In this document: positions 15,033 through 23,457 of the stretch, piece after piece
How positions within the stretch are numbered: position 1 is the stretch's first letter
How the letters are laid out: every line of letters starts with the position of its first letter
IMG/VR virus record: IMGVR_UViG_3300045125_000005
Span: 1 to 43,646 of that record
Origin: a virus
DNA length: 43,646 bases
Reading direction: 5' to 3' (one strand)
Program-made: the position numbers and the translations under genes
The notes under the pieces: model-generated
Databases searched by the model: none
The model's input: the letters and a program-made list of their open reading frames with translations, nothing else
What the model was told of the DNA's origin: nothing

Positions 15033-15463
15033 TGGCTACGTCTGCTCAATATTCAACCGCACCTGTCATTGAAACTTCTGTTCTCAATACAGCCAATACA
15101 AGCAGAGATGGAAGTTCGGGCACGTTTGTCCAAATTGCTATTGGCCCGAGTGCTTCGGCAGCGTCAGGTGTTGGCAAACGAATTCTAGGTATAAACATTT
15201 GCTCGACGGTAACCAACGCTTCGGGAGCAATTCGTTTTTTCATTTCGACAGATGGGGGAACAACTAAGCGATTAGTGGGTGAAATGATTATCTCTACAAA
15301 CACACTATCGACGGCAGTAACTCCAGTTTTTCAAGGATTCTATTCAGGGTTTAATGGACTTGTCCTCCCCGGTAGAAATGGTTCGTCTCAAGACACCATA
15401 CTTTACGCAACCACTCACAATGCTGAAACCTTCCATGTAACGGTTTTCAGCGCGACTTATTGA
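15032..15463 (+). CDS. Hypothetical fibre-block virion protein, 143 aa
   Basis: Unrecognised, but its composition (Ser/Thr/Gly-rich, few charged residues, beta-prone: TFVQIAIGPSASAASGVGKR, GFYSGFNGLVLPGRNGSSQD) is that of phage fibre or decoration proteins. The start overlaps the fibre stop (TAATG), and the next gene starts two bases after its stop, so it is made with the fibre. It has some resemblance in style to the 122-aa protein at 41779, another beta-rich probable virion component. Function in host binding is an inference. Confidence 0.6.
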   Translation: MATSAQYSTAPVIETSVLNTANTSRDGSSGTFVQIAIGPSASAASGVGKRILGINICSTVTNASGAIRFFISTDGGTTKRLVGEMIISTNTLSTAVTPVFQGFYSGFNGLVLPGRNGSSQDTILYATTHNAETFHVTVFSATY

Positions 15464-15464
15464 T

Positions 15465-16468
15465 ATGAATAACGGTCTATTTACAGGTTGGGGTGAAGGC
15501 TCTTCGTTGCCACGAAGGCCGATGTACACTCAGACTATTTATACCTCTCAATTTGTGACGCCACCTAACGACGCTTCTCATGTTTCCATTTTAATTGCAG
15601 GCGGTGGTGGAGGCGGGGGCGGCGGTGGATTTGCGTCTGCCACTACTTCGGGAGGTGGCGGTGGAGGTGGCAGCGCAGCCGCAAACTACCGATATAGACT
15701 CCCACTAAAAATGCTTGCGTCAATAAATGTAACAAAATTTAATGTAACTATTGCAGCGGGTGGGACGGCGGGAGCGGGTACATCCACAGATCCCGGTAGT
15801 GGTACAAGTGGGGGAATGGGTGGAACAACAGTAATTACTTTTCCATTTCAGGTTAACCATAACAGAAGTGTGACTTATACTATTAATGCATCGGGAGGTT
15901 TAGGTGGTAGCGGCGGGACAAGTACCGCAGGCGGCTCGCAAGGCCAAGGAGGGGGAACTGCTAACGACGGAAATTTTCCGGGGTTTTTGGACTTGCGGGT
16001 CAAACAGGTGGTGGTGGATTTAGAACTCTTGACTTTGGAGGTAAAAACTATCCAAGTGGCCCTGTAATGATTATGGGTGGTGGTGGTGGTGGGGGAAAAA
16101 TAACCAAGCATGGCAATCTTGGGAACCTCCTAATTTTTTAGGTTCGCGTTCACAAGCAGGGGAGGTAATGAAGGTTTTAGTTTGAACGGACGTTCATCTT
16201 TTGAAAACTATGGCGATATGGTAAATAGTTGGGTAAATAGTTTCACTTCTGCGCCTACCTTAGAGCAATTAGTTTTTTGAGTATTCACGGAGGCGGGTAC
16301 GGAAGCGGCGGTAGCGGAACTGCCGTTAGCAATGGTGGAAACGGTGGCGACGGTTGGCGCGGTACAGGTGGTGGCGGTGGCGGTGGAGCAGGTTTTGCCG
16401 GATCCGTTTCAGGAGCGGGTGGTAAAGGTGGATCAGGTTTTGCCACTTTCTTTTGGGAGTTCTTATAA
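15465..16468 (+). CDS. Glycine-rich tail-fibre tip / adhesin (four frameshifts)
   Basis: About 335 aa when joined. It begins MNNGLFTGWGEGSSLPRRPM, then VSILIAGGGGGGGGGGF and many more glycine runs separated by short beta segments, ending FAGSVSGAGGKGGSGFATFF. Glycine-rich proteins with this layout form polyglycine-II-type tips in phage adhesins such as the T4-like gp38 group, where variable loops bind the receptor. The frame is lost at 15980-15990 (GGGGTTTTT), 16091-16100 (GGGGGAAAAA), 16159-16162 (GGGG) and 16273-16278 (TTTTTT); in every case one extra base restores sense (for example LEQLVFLSIHGGGYGSGG). It is a strong candidate for the host-range determinant. Its stop overlaps the next start (TAATG). 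Confidence 0.7.
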
Positions 16469-16656
16469 TGACATGGGCTGTTATTAATTCCGAAAACGTA
16501 GTGGTCAATATTGTGATTTGGGGCGGTGGTGATAACTTGTTCGACGGCTTCACAACCGTACAACTAGAGGAGAACGAGCCTTGCTCTCCCGGTTGGACTT
16601 ACGACCCCAACGGTACGCCAAGATTTATCGAACCCCCTCTTGAACCCGAATCGTAA
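16468..16656 (+). CDS. Small fibre-block protein, 62 aa
   Basis: Reads MTWAVINSENVVVNIVIWGG and ends PRFIEPPLEPES. Small proteins beginning with this 'AVIN..xVVNxIxW' style frequently follow phage tail-fibre genes and may be assembly factors, but the role is unproven. ATG 16468 overlaps the adhesin stop (TAATG), so the two are made together. Closest alternative: an unrelated short protein. Confidence 0.6.
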   Translation: MTWAVINSENVVVNIVIWGGGDNLFDGFTTVQLEENEPCSPGWTYDPNGTPRFIEPPLEPES

Positions 16657-16676
16657 TCGGCTACCATCCCTCCTCA

Positions 16677-16946
16677 ATGGACGATATCGACTATTACGTT
16701 TCATTATCTAACAGACTCAAACACTTTGAAAGAATAGGAATCATAGTCAAAGCGTTCTCCGAATCAGAAAAGAAAGCATTTAAAGATAGAACAAAGGAAG
16801 ACTGGAAATACAGCGATAAGTTGTGGCTACACCTTAACGCTTTAATTTCAGATCTTGATAAGTTTCACCCTGAATACTTTACCGAGCCTATACTCGTCAA
16901 CTCCGCTCACGTTCTGCGGACAGCCACAAAGGACGATGATGAATGA
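16677..16946 (+). CDS. Hypothetical protein, 89 aa
   Basis: Unrecognised. Helical and charged (MDDIDYYVSLSNRLKHFERI, then FSESEKKAFKDRTKEDWKYS), with an acidic C-terminus (TATKDDDE). A/T content is higher than in the neighbours. Its stop overlaps the DNA polymerase start (ATGA), so it begins the second replication segment and is probably co-expressed with polymerase. No motif points to a function. Confidence 0.6.
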   Translation: MDDIDYYVSLSNRLKHFERIGIIVKAFSESEKKAFKDRTKEDWKYSDKLWLHLNALISDLDKFHPEYFTEPILVNSAHVLRTATKDDDE

Positions 16947-18709
16947 TCAACAACAACGCTGTGTTTGTAGACATCGAAACTGATGGTCTACTCCACAATG
17001 GAACAACCATCCATTGTGTTGGTGTTCGTATCCCTGCTAAGAATCTAATGATGTTGGGGCTTGCTCCCCACACCATGTCTCTAGGGAACGAAGTAATCAA
17101 GGAAGCCAAGTTCCGTTTCACGGGTTGGGAACTTGTGGTGACCTCCATCGAAGAAGTCATGCAGTTCATCTGCGGATGCTCCGATGTGGTAGGACACAAC
17201 CTTATTGGGTTTGATTACCCATACCTTGCCAAGTCAGGATACAAAGTTCCTGAACTGCATCAAACCTTTGACACGATGATCGCCGCTCGCCTCTGCTACC
17301 CGGATCGGTTTGAGATTGATTCGGTTGAGCGAGCGATTCCTTCCGTCAACTGGGGATCTCACACCCTCAAGGCATGGGGCTATCGCCTCCGTTGTCAGAA
17401 GGATTCCTACGGCGATAACCGTACCGATTGGTCTGAGGTCTCGACCGAGATGCTCCTGTATTGTTTGCAGGATCTCGCGGTCACAGAGGCTTTATATAAG
17501 CACCTCAGTCCTGCATCTACCGCTATGGAACTTGAGCAGCAGTTTGCCAAGGCCATTCAGGTGCAGACCGAGAACGGTTTCAAGTTCGACACCACCAAGG
17601 CGGCTACGTTGTATGCCAAGTTGGTTGCTGAACGAGAAGAGATCACCAAGCAATTGCAAGAAGCCTTCCCGCCTAAGGTCATTCAGATGAAGACCAAGGT
17701 GAAGCATGAGCCGTTTAACCCCGGCTCTCGGCAACAGATCGCTGCAAGGCTGATCGAGAAGTACGATTGGAAGCCTAAGGAGTTTAGCGAGACGGGACTG
17801 CCCAAGGTAGATGAATCTACCCTCGATGCGCTTGAATGGCCTGAGGCTAAGTTGGCTGCGAAGTTTCTTCTCGTCCAAAAGCGCATTGGTCAACTGGCTG
17901 AAGGCGATCAAGCGTGGATGAAGTTAGCCCGGAATGGGCGGCTACACGGTGAGGTCATCACCCTAGGTACGGTGACTTCTCGTTGCGCCCATCGGAACCC
18001 TAACCTTGCTCAGATCCCTTCAGATCCTGAGTACCGTGAACTGTTTGTTGCAGACGATGGGTGGAAACTCATGGGCATTGACTGCTCCGGGCTTCAACTC
18101 CGCTGCCTCGCCCACTACATGGCTCTGTATGACGATAATTCCTACGTCAAAGAGATCCTGAGCGGGGACATTCACACGGCTAATCAGAAGGCTGCGGGGC
18201 TTCCCACACGCCATGATGCCAAGGTCTTCATCTACGCCTTCTTGTTCGGGGCGGGTGATGCAAAACTAGGCACAATCGTGAAGGGTGGGGCTGCTCAGGG
18301 TAAAGCGTTGAGGAATAAGTTCCTTAATTCGCTTCCCGCCTTGAATGCCTTGGTCAATCTGATCAAGAAGGTGGTCTCTAACCGAGGCTTCCTTACTGGA
18401 TTGGATAAGAGAAGGCTCCCGATCCGCTCGCAACACGCTGCTTTGAACACTTTACTCATGGCCGCTGAGGCTGTGATCGTGAAAACCTTTACGGTTACCA
18501 TGATCAAGTACCTGAAACTCAACTCTATTGAGTTTAAACAGGTGGCTCATGTCCATGATGAGATTCAGTTCAACGTCAGGGAGAAGGATGTTGATCGGAT
18601 TCGTGAGATCGCGAAGATCTCTATTGAAGAAACTACCGCTATCCTGAACTTCCGCTGCCCTTTGGCTGTCGATAGCAAAGTGGGCACTAACTGGAGTGAG
18701 ACTCACTAA
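16943..18709 (+). CDS. Family A DNA polymerase (gp5-like)
   Basis: Replicative polymerase with proofreading, 588 aa (T7 gp5 704). N-terminal 3'-5' exonuclease: Exo I FVDIETDGL (about residues 8-16), Exo II VGHNLIGFDYP, Exo III LLYCLQDLAV. Polymerase motifs: A with Asp380 (MGIDCSGLQLRCLAHY), B (KVFIYAFLFGAG), C with His538-Asp539-Glu540 (VHDEIQ). All metal ligands are present, so it should be active. Motif A reads DCSGLQ where DASGLE is usual. The shortfall of about 115 residues relative to T7 suggests a reduced or absent thioredoxin-binding loop. Coupled to both neighbours by overlaps. Confidence 0.94.
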   Translation: MINNNAVFVDIETDGLLHNGTTIHCVGVRIPAKNLMMLGLAPHTMSLGNEVIKEAKFRFTGWELVVTSIEEVMQFICGCSDVVGHNLIGFDYPYLAKSGYKVPELHQTFDTMIAARLCYPDRFEIDSVERAIPSVNWGSHTLKAWGYRLRCQKDSYGDNRTDWSEVSTEMLLYCLQDLAVTEALYKHLSPASTAMELEQQFAKAIQVQTENGFKFDTTKAATLYAKLVAEREEITKQLQEAFPPKVIQMKTKVKHEPFNPGSRQQIAARLIEKYDWKPKEFSETGLPKVDESTLDALEWPEAKLAAKFLLVQKRIGQLAEGDQAWMKLARNGRLHGEVITLGTVTSRCAHRNPNLAQIPSDPEYRELFVADDGWKLMGIDCSGLQLRCLAHYMALYDDNSYVKEILSGDIHTANQKAAGLPTRHDAKVFIYAFLFGAGDAKLGTIVKGGAAQGKALRNKFLNSLPALNALVNLIKKVVSNRGFLTGLDKRRLPIRSQHAALNTLLMAAEAVIVKTFTVTMIKYLKLNSIEFKQVAHVHDEIQFNVREKDVDRIREIAKISIEETTAILNFRCPLAVDSKVGTNWSETH

Positions 18710-19458
18710 TGGCTGCGATTATTGATGGGGATCTGTTCGCCTATAGGGCGGCAGCGGCAGCTGAGAAGGAGATTGATTGGGGGGATGATCTCTTCACCAT
18801 CCATACGGATGTGGAAGAAGCGTATCGAATCTTCACTCAACTCCTTGAACCCGTAATCATGCGTAGGTTTGGGGTACTGACCGTGGCCCTTTCGTCTAGG
18901 AATAACTTCCGTAAGGAGGTTTACCCCGGCTATAAGAGCAATCGGGTACAGCGGAAGCCTGTCGGATACGCTTCTCTAATCGAGAAGATAAAAGACCGAT
19001 GGCCTACCCTGATGGAAGACGGTCTTGAAGCGGACGACCTGCTTGGGCTGCATTCCAAGAAGATGGTCATGGTTACGGAAGATAAGGATTTGTACTCGGT
19101 TCCCGGCAAGTTGTTCCATCCGGGGCTGAACACGCTCCGGGTGACGGATCTTGCATCGGCAGACCGTTTCTTCTATACTCAAACCCTTATCGGGGACTCA
19201 ACGGACGGCTATCCCGGATGCCCCGGCATCGGTGAGAAACGTGCCAATGACATCCTTGAAGGGGTGGTCGGGGAAGAGAACCAATGGGCGGCTGTTCTTA
19301 AAGCCTATATTGCCAAGGGGCTGACGGAAGATGACGCTATTGCTCAAGCCCGATGCGCCCGAATCCTGCGCCCCGGTGAGTACAAATACAAGAAAGTGAA
19401 ACTATGGAACCCGCCGACATCTACCCCCCAGTCCCCAAAAACTCCTGATCGCCCTTGA
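18709..19458 (+). CDS. 5'-3' exonuclease, FEN family (gp6-like)
   Basis: Degrades host DNA and removes primers, as T7 gp6 does. About 249 aa. Motifs: IIDGDLFAYRAA (first metal Asp), YPGYKSNR (helical arch base), GLEADDLLGL, VTEDKDLYSV, and the helix-three-turn-helix LIGDSTDGYPGCPGIGEKRA, which binds DNA downstream of the cut. Translation couples to polymerase by TAATG. The extreme C-terminus is uncertain: adding one A to the run at 19437-19441 would end the protein at PQSPKNS near 19445 and at the same time restore the small overlapping gene at 19404. Confidence 0.88.
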   Translation: MAAIIDGDLFAYRAAAAAEKEIDWGDDLFTIHTDVEEAYRIFTQLLEPVIMRRFGVLTVALSSRNNFRKEVYPGYKSNRVQRKPVGYASLIEKIKDRWPTLMEDGLEADDLLGLHSKKMVMVTEDKDLYSVPGKLFHPGLNTLRVTDLASADRFFYTQTLIGDSTDGYPGCPGIGEKRANDILEGVVGEENQWAAVLKAYIAKGLTEDDAIAQARCARILRPGEYKYKKVKLWNPPTSTPQSPKTPDRP

Positions 19459-19522
19459 TCAGGCGTTCCCGGACAACCACCAAGAGTTGATTAAACTTGT
19501 TATGCGGGGGATGCCGAGATGA
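19404..19522 (+). CDS. Small conserved-looking protein between exonuclease and connector block (frameshifted)
   Basis: ATG 19404 reads MEPADIYPPVPK; with one A added to the A-run at 19437-19441 it continues KLLIALDQAFPDNHQELIKL and ends VMRGMPR at 19522, total 39 aa. The amphipathic helix (LLIALDQAFPD) and position resemble short proteins found just ahead of the connector in other T7-like phages. The same single base also gives a neat stop to the exonuclease, which supports the correction. Function unknown. Confidence 0.5.
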
Positions 19523-19608
19523 ATGAAGTGTTTTTCGAGGCGGGTATCCGCTCCGTTATTCAACTTCTTCACTCATGGCATAATGGGCATTCGACCTTGG
19601 AGACTTGA
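19519..19608 (+). CDS. Possible 29-aa protein
   Basis: ATG 19519 overlaps the previous stop (ATGA) and the frame (MNEVFFEAGIRSVIQLLHSW) stops two bases before the next start. The only support is the tight fit between neighbours; it may be a decayed or chance frame. Confidence 0.3.
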   Translation: MNEVFFEAGIRSVIQLLHSWHNGHSTLET

Positions 19609-19609
19609 T

Positions 19610-19806
19610 ATGTGCTTTGCTACCCCTAAAATTCCACCGCCTCCTCCCCGCCCCCGCCGCCTCCGGGTGCGCCTCAGGCATCGGCTATGGCTATTTCTAC
19701 TCAGCCGAAGGCTAACGAAGGTAAGGGGTTTGAAAGCCTCCGCATTCCCGTGAAGCAGATGAACAATCTGAACATGGGCGGTGCGATGAGTCCTATCAAT
19801 GTCTGA
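19610..19806 (+). CDS. Proline-rich small tail-assembly-like protein (gp7.3-like position), frameshifted
   Basis: About 65 aa when joined: MCFATPKIPPPPP, a poly-proline stretch, then GAPQASAMAISTQPKANEGK and FESLRIPVKQMNNLNMGGAM. One C lost at CCCC (19646-19649) breaks the frame; as printed the ORF would turn into an arginine-rich sequence. Position directly before the connector, small size and composition match T7 gp7.3-type proteins, which are needed for host adsorption and tail assembly; that match is by position and style, not by a firm motif. Its stop overlaps the connector start. Confidence 0.6.
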
Positions 19807-21373
19807 AAATGAATATGAATCCATTTCCAACAAATGGATGAACATGATGACGAAGCGCGAGTCGTATCTCGACCGCGCTCAGGAATGTGCTTCGCTGACC
19901 ATTCCTGCCTTGTATCCTCCTGATGGATTCACGGATACCGAGCGGCTTACTACGCCGTTCCAAGGGCTTGGGGCGCGAGGTGTCAACAACCTCGCCTCCA
20001 AACTTCTTCTAGCCCTGTTTCCTCCCAACTCTCCGTTCTTCCGGCTGAAGGTCGAGGATCGGATTATTGCTGAACTCTCAGCGATGGGGGAACCTAACAT
20101 TCAATCGGAGATCGAGGCTTCTCTCTCCAACATTGAACGTCAGGTAAATGAAACAATCGAATCTAGCGGGATGCGCGTGGTCTTCTTTGAAGCCATCAAG
20201 CATCTCCTCGTTGCCGGAAACGTCCTCCTTCACGTTCCTAAGGAAGGTATTCGTATCTTCCGTCTCGATCAATACTGCGTTACCCGCGATGGTATGGGTA
20301 ACGTCACGGAGATCGTGACCAAGGAATGCGTCTCTGAGGATGCTCTTCCCCCTGATCTCAAGGAGTTCGTCGAGAACGATATTGAGTTCAAGGATAAGGA
20401 AGAGGTGGACATTTGGACTTGTGTGCATCGAGAGGATGCGGACACGTTCATGTCCTATCAGATGATCGGCACTAGTAAGGAAATCCCCGGCACTCGCGGC
20501 AAGCACAAGGCTGACGAACTCCCTTGGATTCCCTTACGCCTTTCTGCGATTGCCGGGGAATCTTATGGACGATCCTTTGTCGAAGAATACCTTGGGGATC
20601 TCCGATCCCTTGAGGGTCTGACTAAGGCTATCGTTGAAGGCTCCACCGCTGCTGCCCGTCTTGTGATGATGGTGCGGCCCAATGGAACGACGCGCCGCGC
20701 TGATCTTGCTAAGGCTGAGAACGGGGCCATCATCAGCGGTCACGCTGAAGATGTCACGTTCCTTCAGGTGCAGAAGTTCAATGATTTCCGTGTGGCGGGT
20801 GAAACGATTGCTTCTATCGGCACTCGTTTGGCTTCAGCCTTCTTGCTTAACTCTTCTGTGCAGCGTAACGCTGAACGTGTTACTGCCGAAGAGATTCGCT
20901 ATATGGCTCAGGAACTTGAGGAAGCCCTTGGTGGCGTGTACTCGGTCTTGGCCCAAGAATGGCAGTTGCCCCTGCTTCGCCGCATCCTCGCCCGTCTCAA
21001 GAAGAGTGGGGATATCCCCAATCTCCCGAAGACCGGGGTCAAGCCTCTCGTTGTTACGGGGGTCGAGGCTCTCGGGCGTGGACATGATTTGAATAAACTT
21101 CAGATCTTCTTCAGCGTTATGCAAAGTACGTTTGGCCCTCAGATCTTCGCGCAGCGCGTGAAGGTGGACGAGGCTGTCAGGCGTATGCTTTCTTCTCTCG
21201 GTTTGGATGGGAAGAATCTCATCAAGACGGACGAGGAGATTCAGGCTGAGAATCAGCAGAGCATGATGCAACAAGCCGTTATGAAGGGCGTTGGCCCTGT
21301 CGCGGGTAATGTTTCCAAGGTCATGTCGGACGCTTATGCACAGCAAGCGTTCCCCCAACAACCTCAACAATAG
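19799..21373 (+). CDS. Head-tail connector / portal (gp8-like)
   Basis: Forms the dodecameric portal through which DNA is packaged and the tail is attached. 524 aa, near T7 gp8 (536). Typical podovirus connector pieces are visible: RESYLDRAQECASLTIPALY, then LGARGVNNLASKLLLALFPP near the N-terminus, a central beta-rich wing (EIPGTRGKHKADELPWIPLR) and VQRNAERVTAEEIRYMAQEL in the crown/channel region, ending in a Gln-rich tail (AQQAFPQQPQQ). Start ATG 19799 overlaps the previous stop. It is followed 11 bases later by scaffold. Confidence 0.93.
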   Translation: MSENEYESISNKWMNMMTKRESYLDRAQECASLTIPALYPPDGFTDTERLTTPFQGLGARGVNNLASKLLLALFPPNSPFFRLKVEDRIIAELSAMGEPNIQSEIEASLSNIERQVNETIESSGMRVVFFEAIKHLLVAGNVLLHVPKEGIRIFRLDQYCVTRDGMGNVTEIVTKECVSEDALPPDLKEFVENDIEFKDKEEVDIWTCVHREDADTFMSYQMIGTSKEIPGTRGKHKADELPWIPLRLSAIAGESYGRSFVEEYLGDLRSLEGLTKAIVEGSTAAARLVMMVRPNGTTRRADLAKAENGAIISGHAEDVTFLQVQKFNDFRVAGETIASIGTRLASAFLLNSSVQRNAERVTAEEIRYMAQELEEALGGVYSVLAQEWQLPLLRRILARLKKSGDIPNLPKTGVKPLVVTGVEALGRGHDLNKLQIFFSVMQSTFGPQIFAQRVKVDEAVRRMLSSLGLDGKNLIKTDEEIQAENQQSMMQQAVMKGVGPVAGNVSKVMSDAYAQQAFPQQPQQ

Positions 21374-21384
21374 TAGGAGTTTGA

Positions 21385-22089
21385 ATGTCCGGTGAACTGA
21401 TTAGCATTGGTGGTTCCGAAGTCCCGGAACAACCGATTGCCCCGTCTACTGAAGGTAAGAACCGTCCTGATTGGCTTCCTGAGAAGTTCTCTTCCGAAGA
21501 GGATTTGGCTAAGGCTTACGCTGAACTTGAAAAGCGTATGTCCGGTAAGGCTCCTGAAGCCCCCAAGGTTGAAACTCCCACTACCCCGCCCATCAAGAAT
21601 GCGGGTGATTTCTCCAAGTTCACTCAGGAGTTCACGGAGAAGGGGGCTTTGAGCGAAGGTTCCTATAAGGAACTTGAATCCAAGGGTATCCCTAAGGATC
21701 TCGTTGATGCCTTCATTGCAGGGCAAAAGGCTCAGGCTCAGACCACCCAAGATAAGTATTTGGGCATGGTGGGTGGGGCTGATAAGTACAACACGATGGT
21801 GGCATGGGCGGCTGAGAACTTCTCCGAAGGTGAGGTTGCTGCCTATAACAAGGCCATGAGTTCGGGTGACGATGCTCAGGTCACCTTTGCCATCAATGCC
21901 CTGAAGTCTCGCTTTGATTCCAACTCCGGGCCTCAGCGCACCGTGACGGGTAATCAGACTTCCCAAGCGGGTTTGAAGCCGTTTAACTCGCATCAGTCGA
22001 TGGTGCTTGCGATGAAGGATCCCCGGTACAACTCCGATCCTGACTATCGCCAAGAGGTTATGGAGCGGGTGCGTATCTCTCGTATTTGA
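21385..22089 (+). CDS. Capsid assembly scaffold protein (gp9-like)
   Basis: Internal scaffold that guides procapsid assembly and is later lost. 234 aa (T7 gp9 307 aa). Acidic, Pro/Ser-rich N-terminus (SEVPEQPIAPSTEGKNRPDW, LPEKFSSEEDLAKAYAELEK), a helical centre and a basic C-terminal helix (YNSDPDYRQEVMERVRISRI) that would bind capsid protein. TAGGAG sits before ATG 21385. Position between connector and major capsid confirms the assignment. Confidence 0.87.
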   Translation: MSGELISIGGSEVPEQPIAPSTEGKNRPDWLPEKFSSEEDLAKAYAELEKRMSGKAPEAPKVETPTTPPIKNAGDFSKFTQEFTEKGALSEGSYKELESKGIPKDLVDAFIAGQKAQAQTTQDKYLGMVGGADKYNTMVAWAAENFSEGEVAAYNKAMSSGDDAQVTFAINALKSRFDSNSGPQRTVTGNQTSQAGLKPFNSHQSMVLAMKDPRYNSDPDYRQEVMERVRISRI

Positions 22090-22114
22090 CAAAAGAAAGC
22101 CGCTCTGTTATTTT
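22086..22114 (+). promoter_or_regulatory. Sigma70-like promoter before the major capsid gene
   Basis: A perfect TTGACA (22086-22091), a 17-base spacer and TATTTT (22109-22114). It overlaps the scaffold stop codon and the first leader hairpin. A host-type promoter in the late block would be unusual for a phage with its own RNA polymerase, so the match may be chance. Confidence 0.35.
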
Positions 22115-22206
22115 AATAGCAGAACGGCTACCTTTTCCGTCGTAGCCCTGCTTCGGTAGGACAACTTCTGATCAGGAGGGTAGAGGCGTTCAAAAACTCT
22201 ACCCTC
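22097..22206 (+). promoter_or_regulatory. Three-hairpin leader of the major capsid mRNA
   Basis: Consecutive hairpins fill the scaffold-capsid gap: AGCCGCTCTG/CAGAACGGCT (22097-22128, one mismatch), CCTGC-TTCG-GTAGG (22147-22160, UUCG loop) and a perfect 10-bp GAGGGTAGAG/CTCTACCCTC (22176-22206). The last is followed by TGTCTCCTTTTTAAGGAG and the ATG at 22232. The first two may be partial terminators; the third sits where a 5' stabilising or RNase III-processed hairpin would protect the most abundant virion mRNA. Confidence 0.6.
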
Positions 22207-22231
22207 TGTCTCCTTTTTAAGGAGTTGTGTC

Positions 22232-23401
22232 ATGGCTGCTACTGCTGTTAATCTTCCCGGACAAAGCGGGGGAACGGGCGATATTCGCGCCCTCCTTCTT
22301 AAGATCTTTTCCGGCGAAGTGATCAAGATCTTTGAGTACGAAACCACTCTTATCAACAAGGTTCGTAATCGTTCGGTTGCCCCCGGTACGCGAACTGTGC
22401 AGTTCCCGCTCATTACGAGCGCGACTGCTAAGTATCACACTCCGGGCGAAAGCCTGATGCTTGATTCGGGTTATCTCAACTCGTTTAAGCAGACCGAGCG
22501 TCTGATTGCGCTTGACCGCCTTCTCACTTCGTCGGTGTTCATCGACAAGTTGGAAGAGTCGCTTACGCACTTTGATGCGCGTTCTGAGTACACCCGTCAG
22601 ATGGCTCTCGCGATGGCGTACATCCGCGATAAGCAGTTGTTCTCGCTTATCCTCAAGGCTGCTCGTACTGCGGGTGGTGCTTACGATACCGAGTATGGTC
22701 TTGCCACGCTTGGTACGTCGTATGGCAACTCGTTGGTTCGCGGTCATATCGTGACCACCGGAACCGTTTACGCCAATCTCACTACGGCAGATATCGTTGA
22801 AGCCCTCTTTACCTGCGCTCGCGTGATGGACGAAAAGAACATCCCGAAGACGGGTCGTTGGGCTGCGCTTCCTCCTGAACTGTTCTACAAGATCGCTTTG
22901 AATCCGAATGTTTCTTCTTATTCGCTGATTAACAAGGATCTTGGTGGTGCTAACGGTTCGTTGGATGCGGGGCCGAATACGATTCTCAAGGTCGCGGGTA
23001 TCTCAATCGTCGAAACGAACTTCGCGCTGTTCGCGGGTCAGACTGCTGCGGGTAAGCCGTACAACTCTGTTCCCGGTATTTCTGACACGACGAACCGTCC
23101 GACGAGTATGGCTACGCCCGATGCCAACGACTACTCTGCGAATGTCACTAAGTTGCAAATGCTTGTGTGGCATCAGGACTGCCTCGCGGCGGTTCAATGG
23201 CAGGGAATGACCACCGAAGCCCAGTACATGATCGAGTATCAGGGCGATCTGCTTGTTACCAAGCAGGTGGTTGGTCAGGAAGTCCTTCGTCCCGAATGCG
23301 CGATTGCGGTCTGCGAAGACGCTGCGTCGGGAACGATTGGCATGACTGTGGGAGAAGCGACTGCTGTTGGAACCAACGGCACTTCCACCGCTTCCTACTG
23401 A
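22232..23401 (+). CDS. Major capsid protein (gp10-like)
   Basis: Builds the icosahedral head; HK97-fold expected. 389 aa (T7 gp10A 345). The N-terminal LPGQSGGTGDIRALLLKIFS, followed by GEVIKIFEYETTLINKVRNR and RTVQFPLITSATAKYHTPGE, is typical of T7-like capsids, as are WAALPPELFYKIALNPNVSS and MVWHQDCLAAVQWQGMTTEA. AAGGAG lies nine bases before the ATG. It has its own elaborate leader upstream and a strong terminator downstream, in keeping with the highest expression in the genome. No sign of a gp10B-type frameshift extension was seen. Confidence 0.94.
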   Translation: MAATAVNLPGQSGGTGDIRALLLKIFSGEVIKIFEYETTLINKVRNRSVAPGTRTVQFPLITSATAKYHTPGESLMLDSGYLNSFKQTERLIALDRLLTSSVFIDKLEESLTHFDARSEYTRQMALAMAYIRDKQLFSLILKAARTAGGAYDTEYGLATLGTSYGNSLVRGHIVTTGTVYANLTTADIVEALFTCARVMDEKNIPKTGRWAALPPELFYKIALNPNVSSYSLINKDLGGANGSLDAGPNTILKVAGISIVETNFALFAGQTAAGKPYNSVPGISDTTNRPTSMATPDANDYSANVTKLQMLVWHQDCLAAVQWQGMTTEAQYMIEYQGDLLVTKQVVGQEVLRPECAIAVCEDAASGTIGMTVGEATAVGTNGTSTASY

Positions 23402-23424
23402 TCCGAGTAAATCGGATACAATCA

Positions 23425-23457
23425 CTCACGGGGGCTACGGCTCCCGTGAGTTCTTTT
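23425..23457 (+). terminator. Intrinsic terminator after major capsid gene (T-phi position)
   Basis: An 11-bp stem (CTCACGGGGGC against GCTCCCGTGAG, one G-U pair) capped by a TACG (UNCG-type) tetraloop, followed by TTCTTTT. A smaller hairpin ATCCGA/TCGGAT lies just upstream (23401-23417). Its position matches the T7 T-phi terminator downstream of gene 10. The next gene starts at 23458, immediately after the T-tract, so read-through is needed for tail gene expression. Confidence 0.85.
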
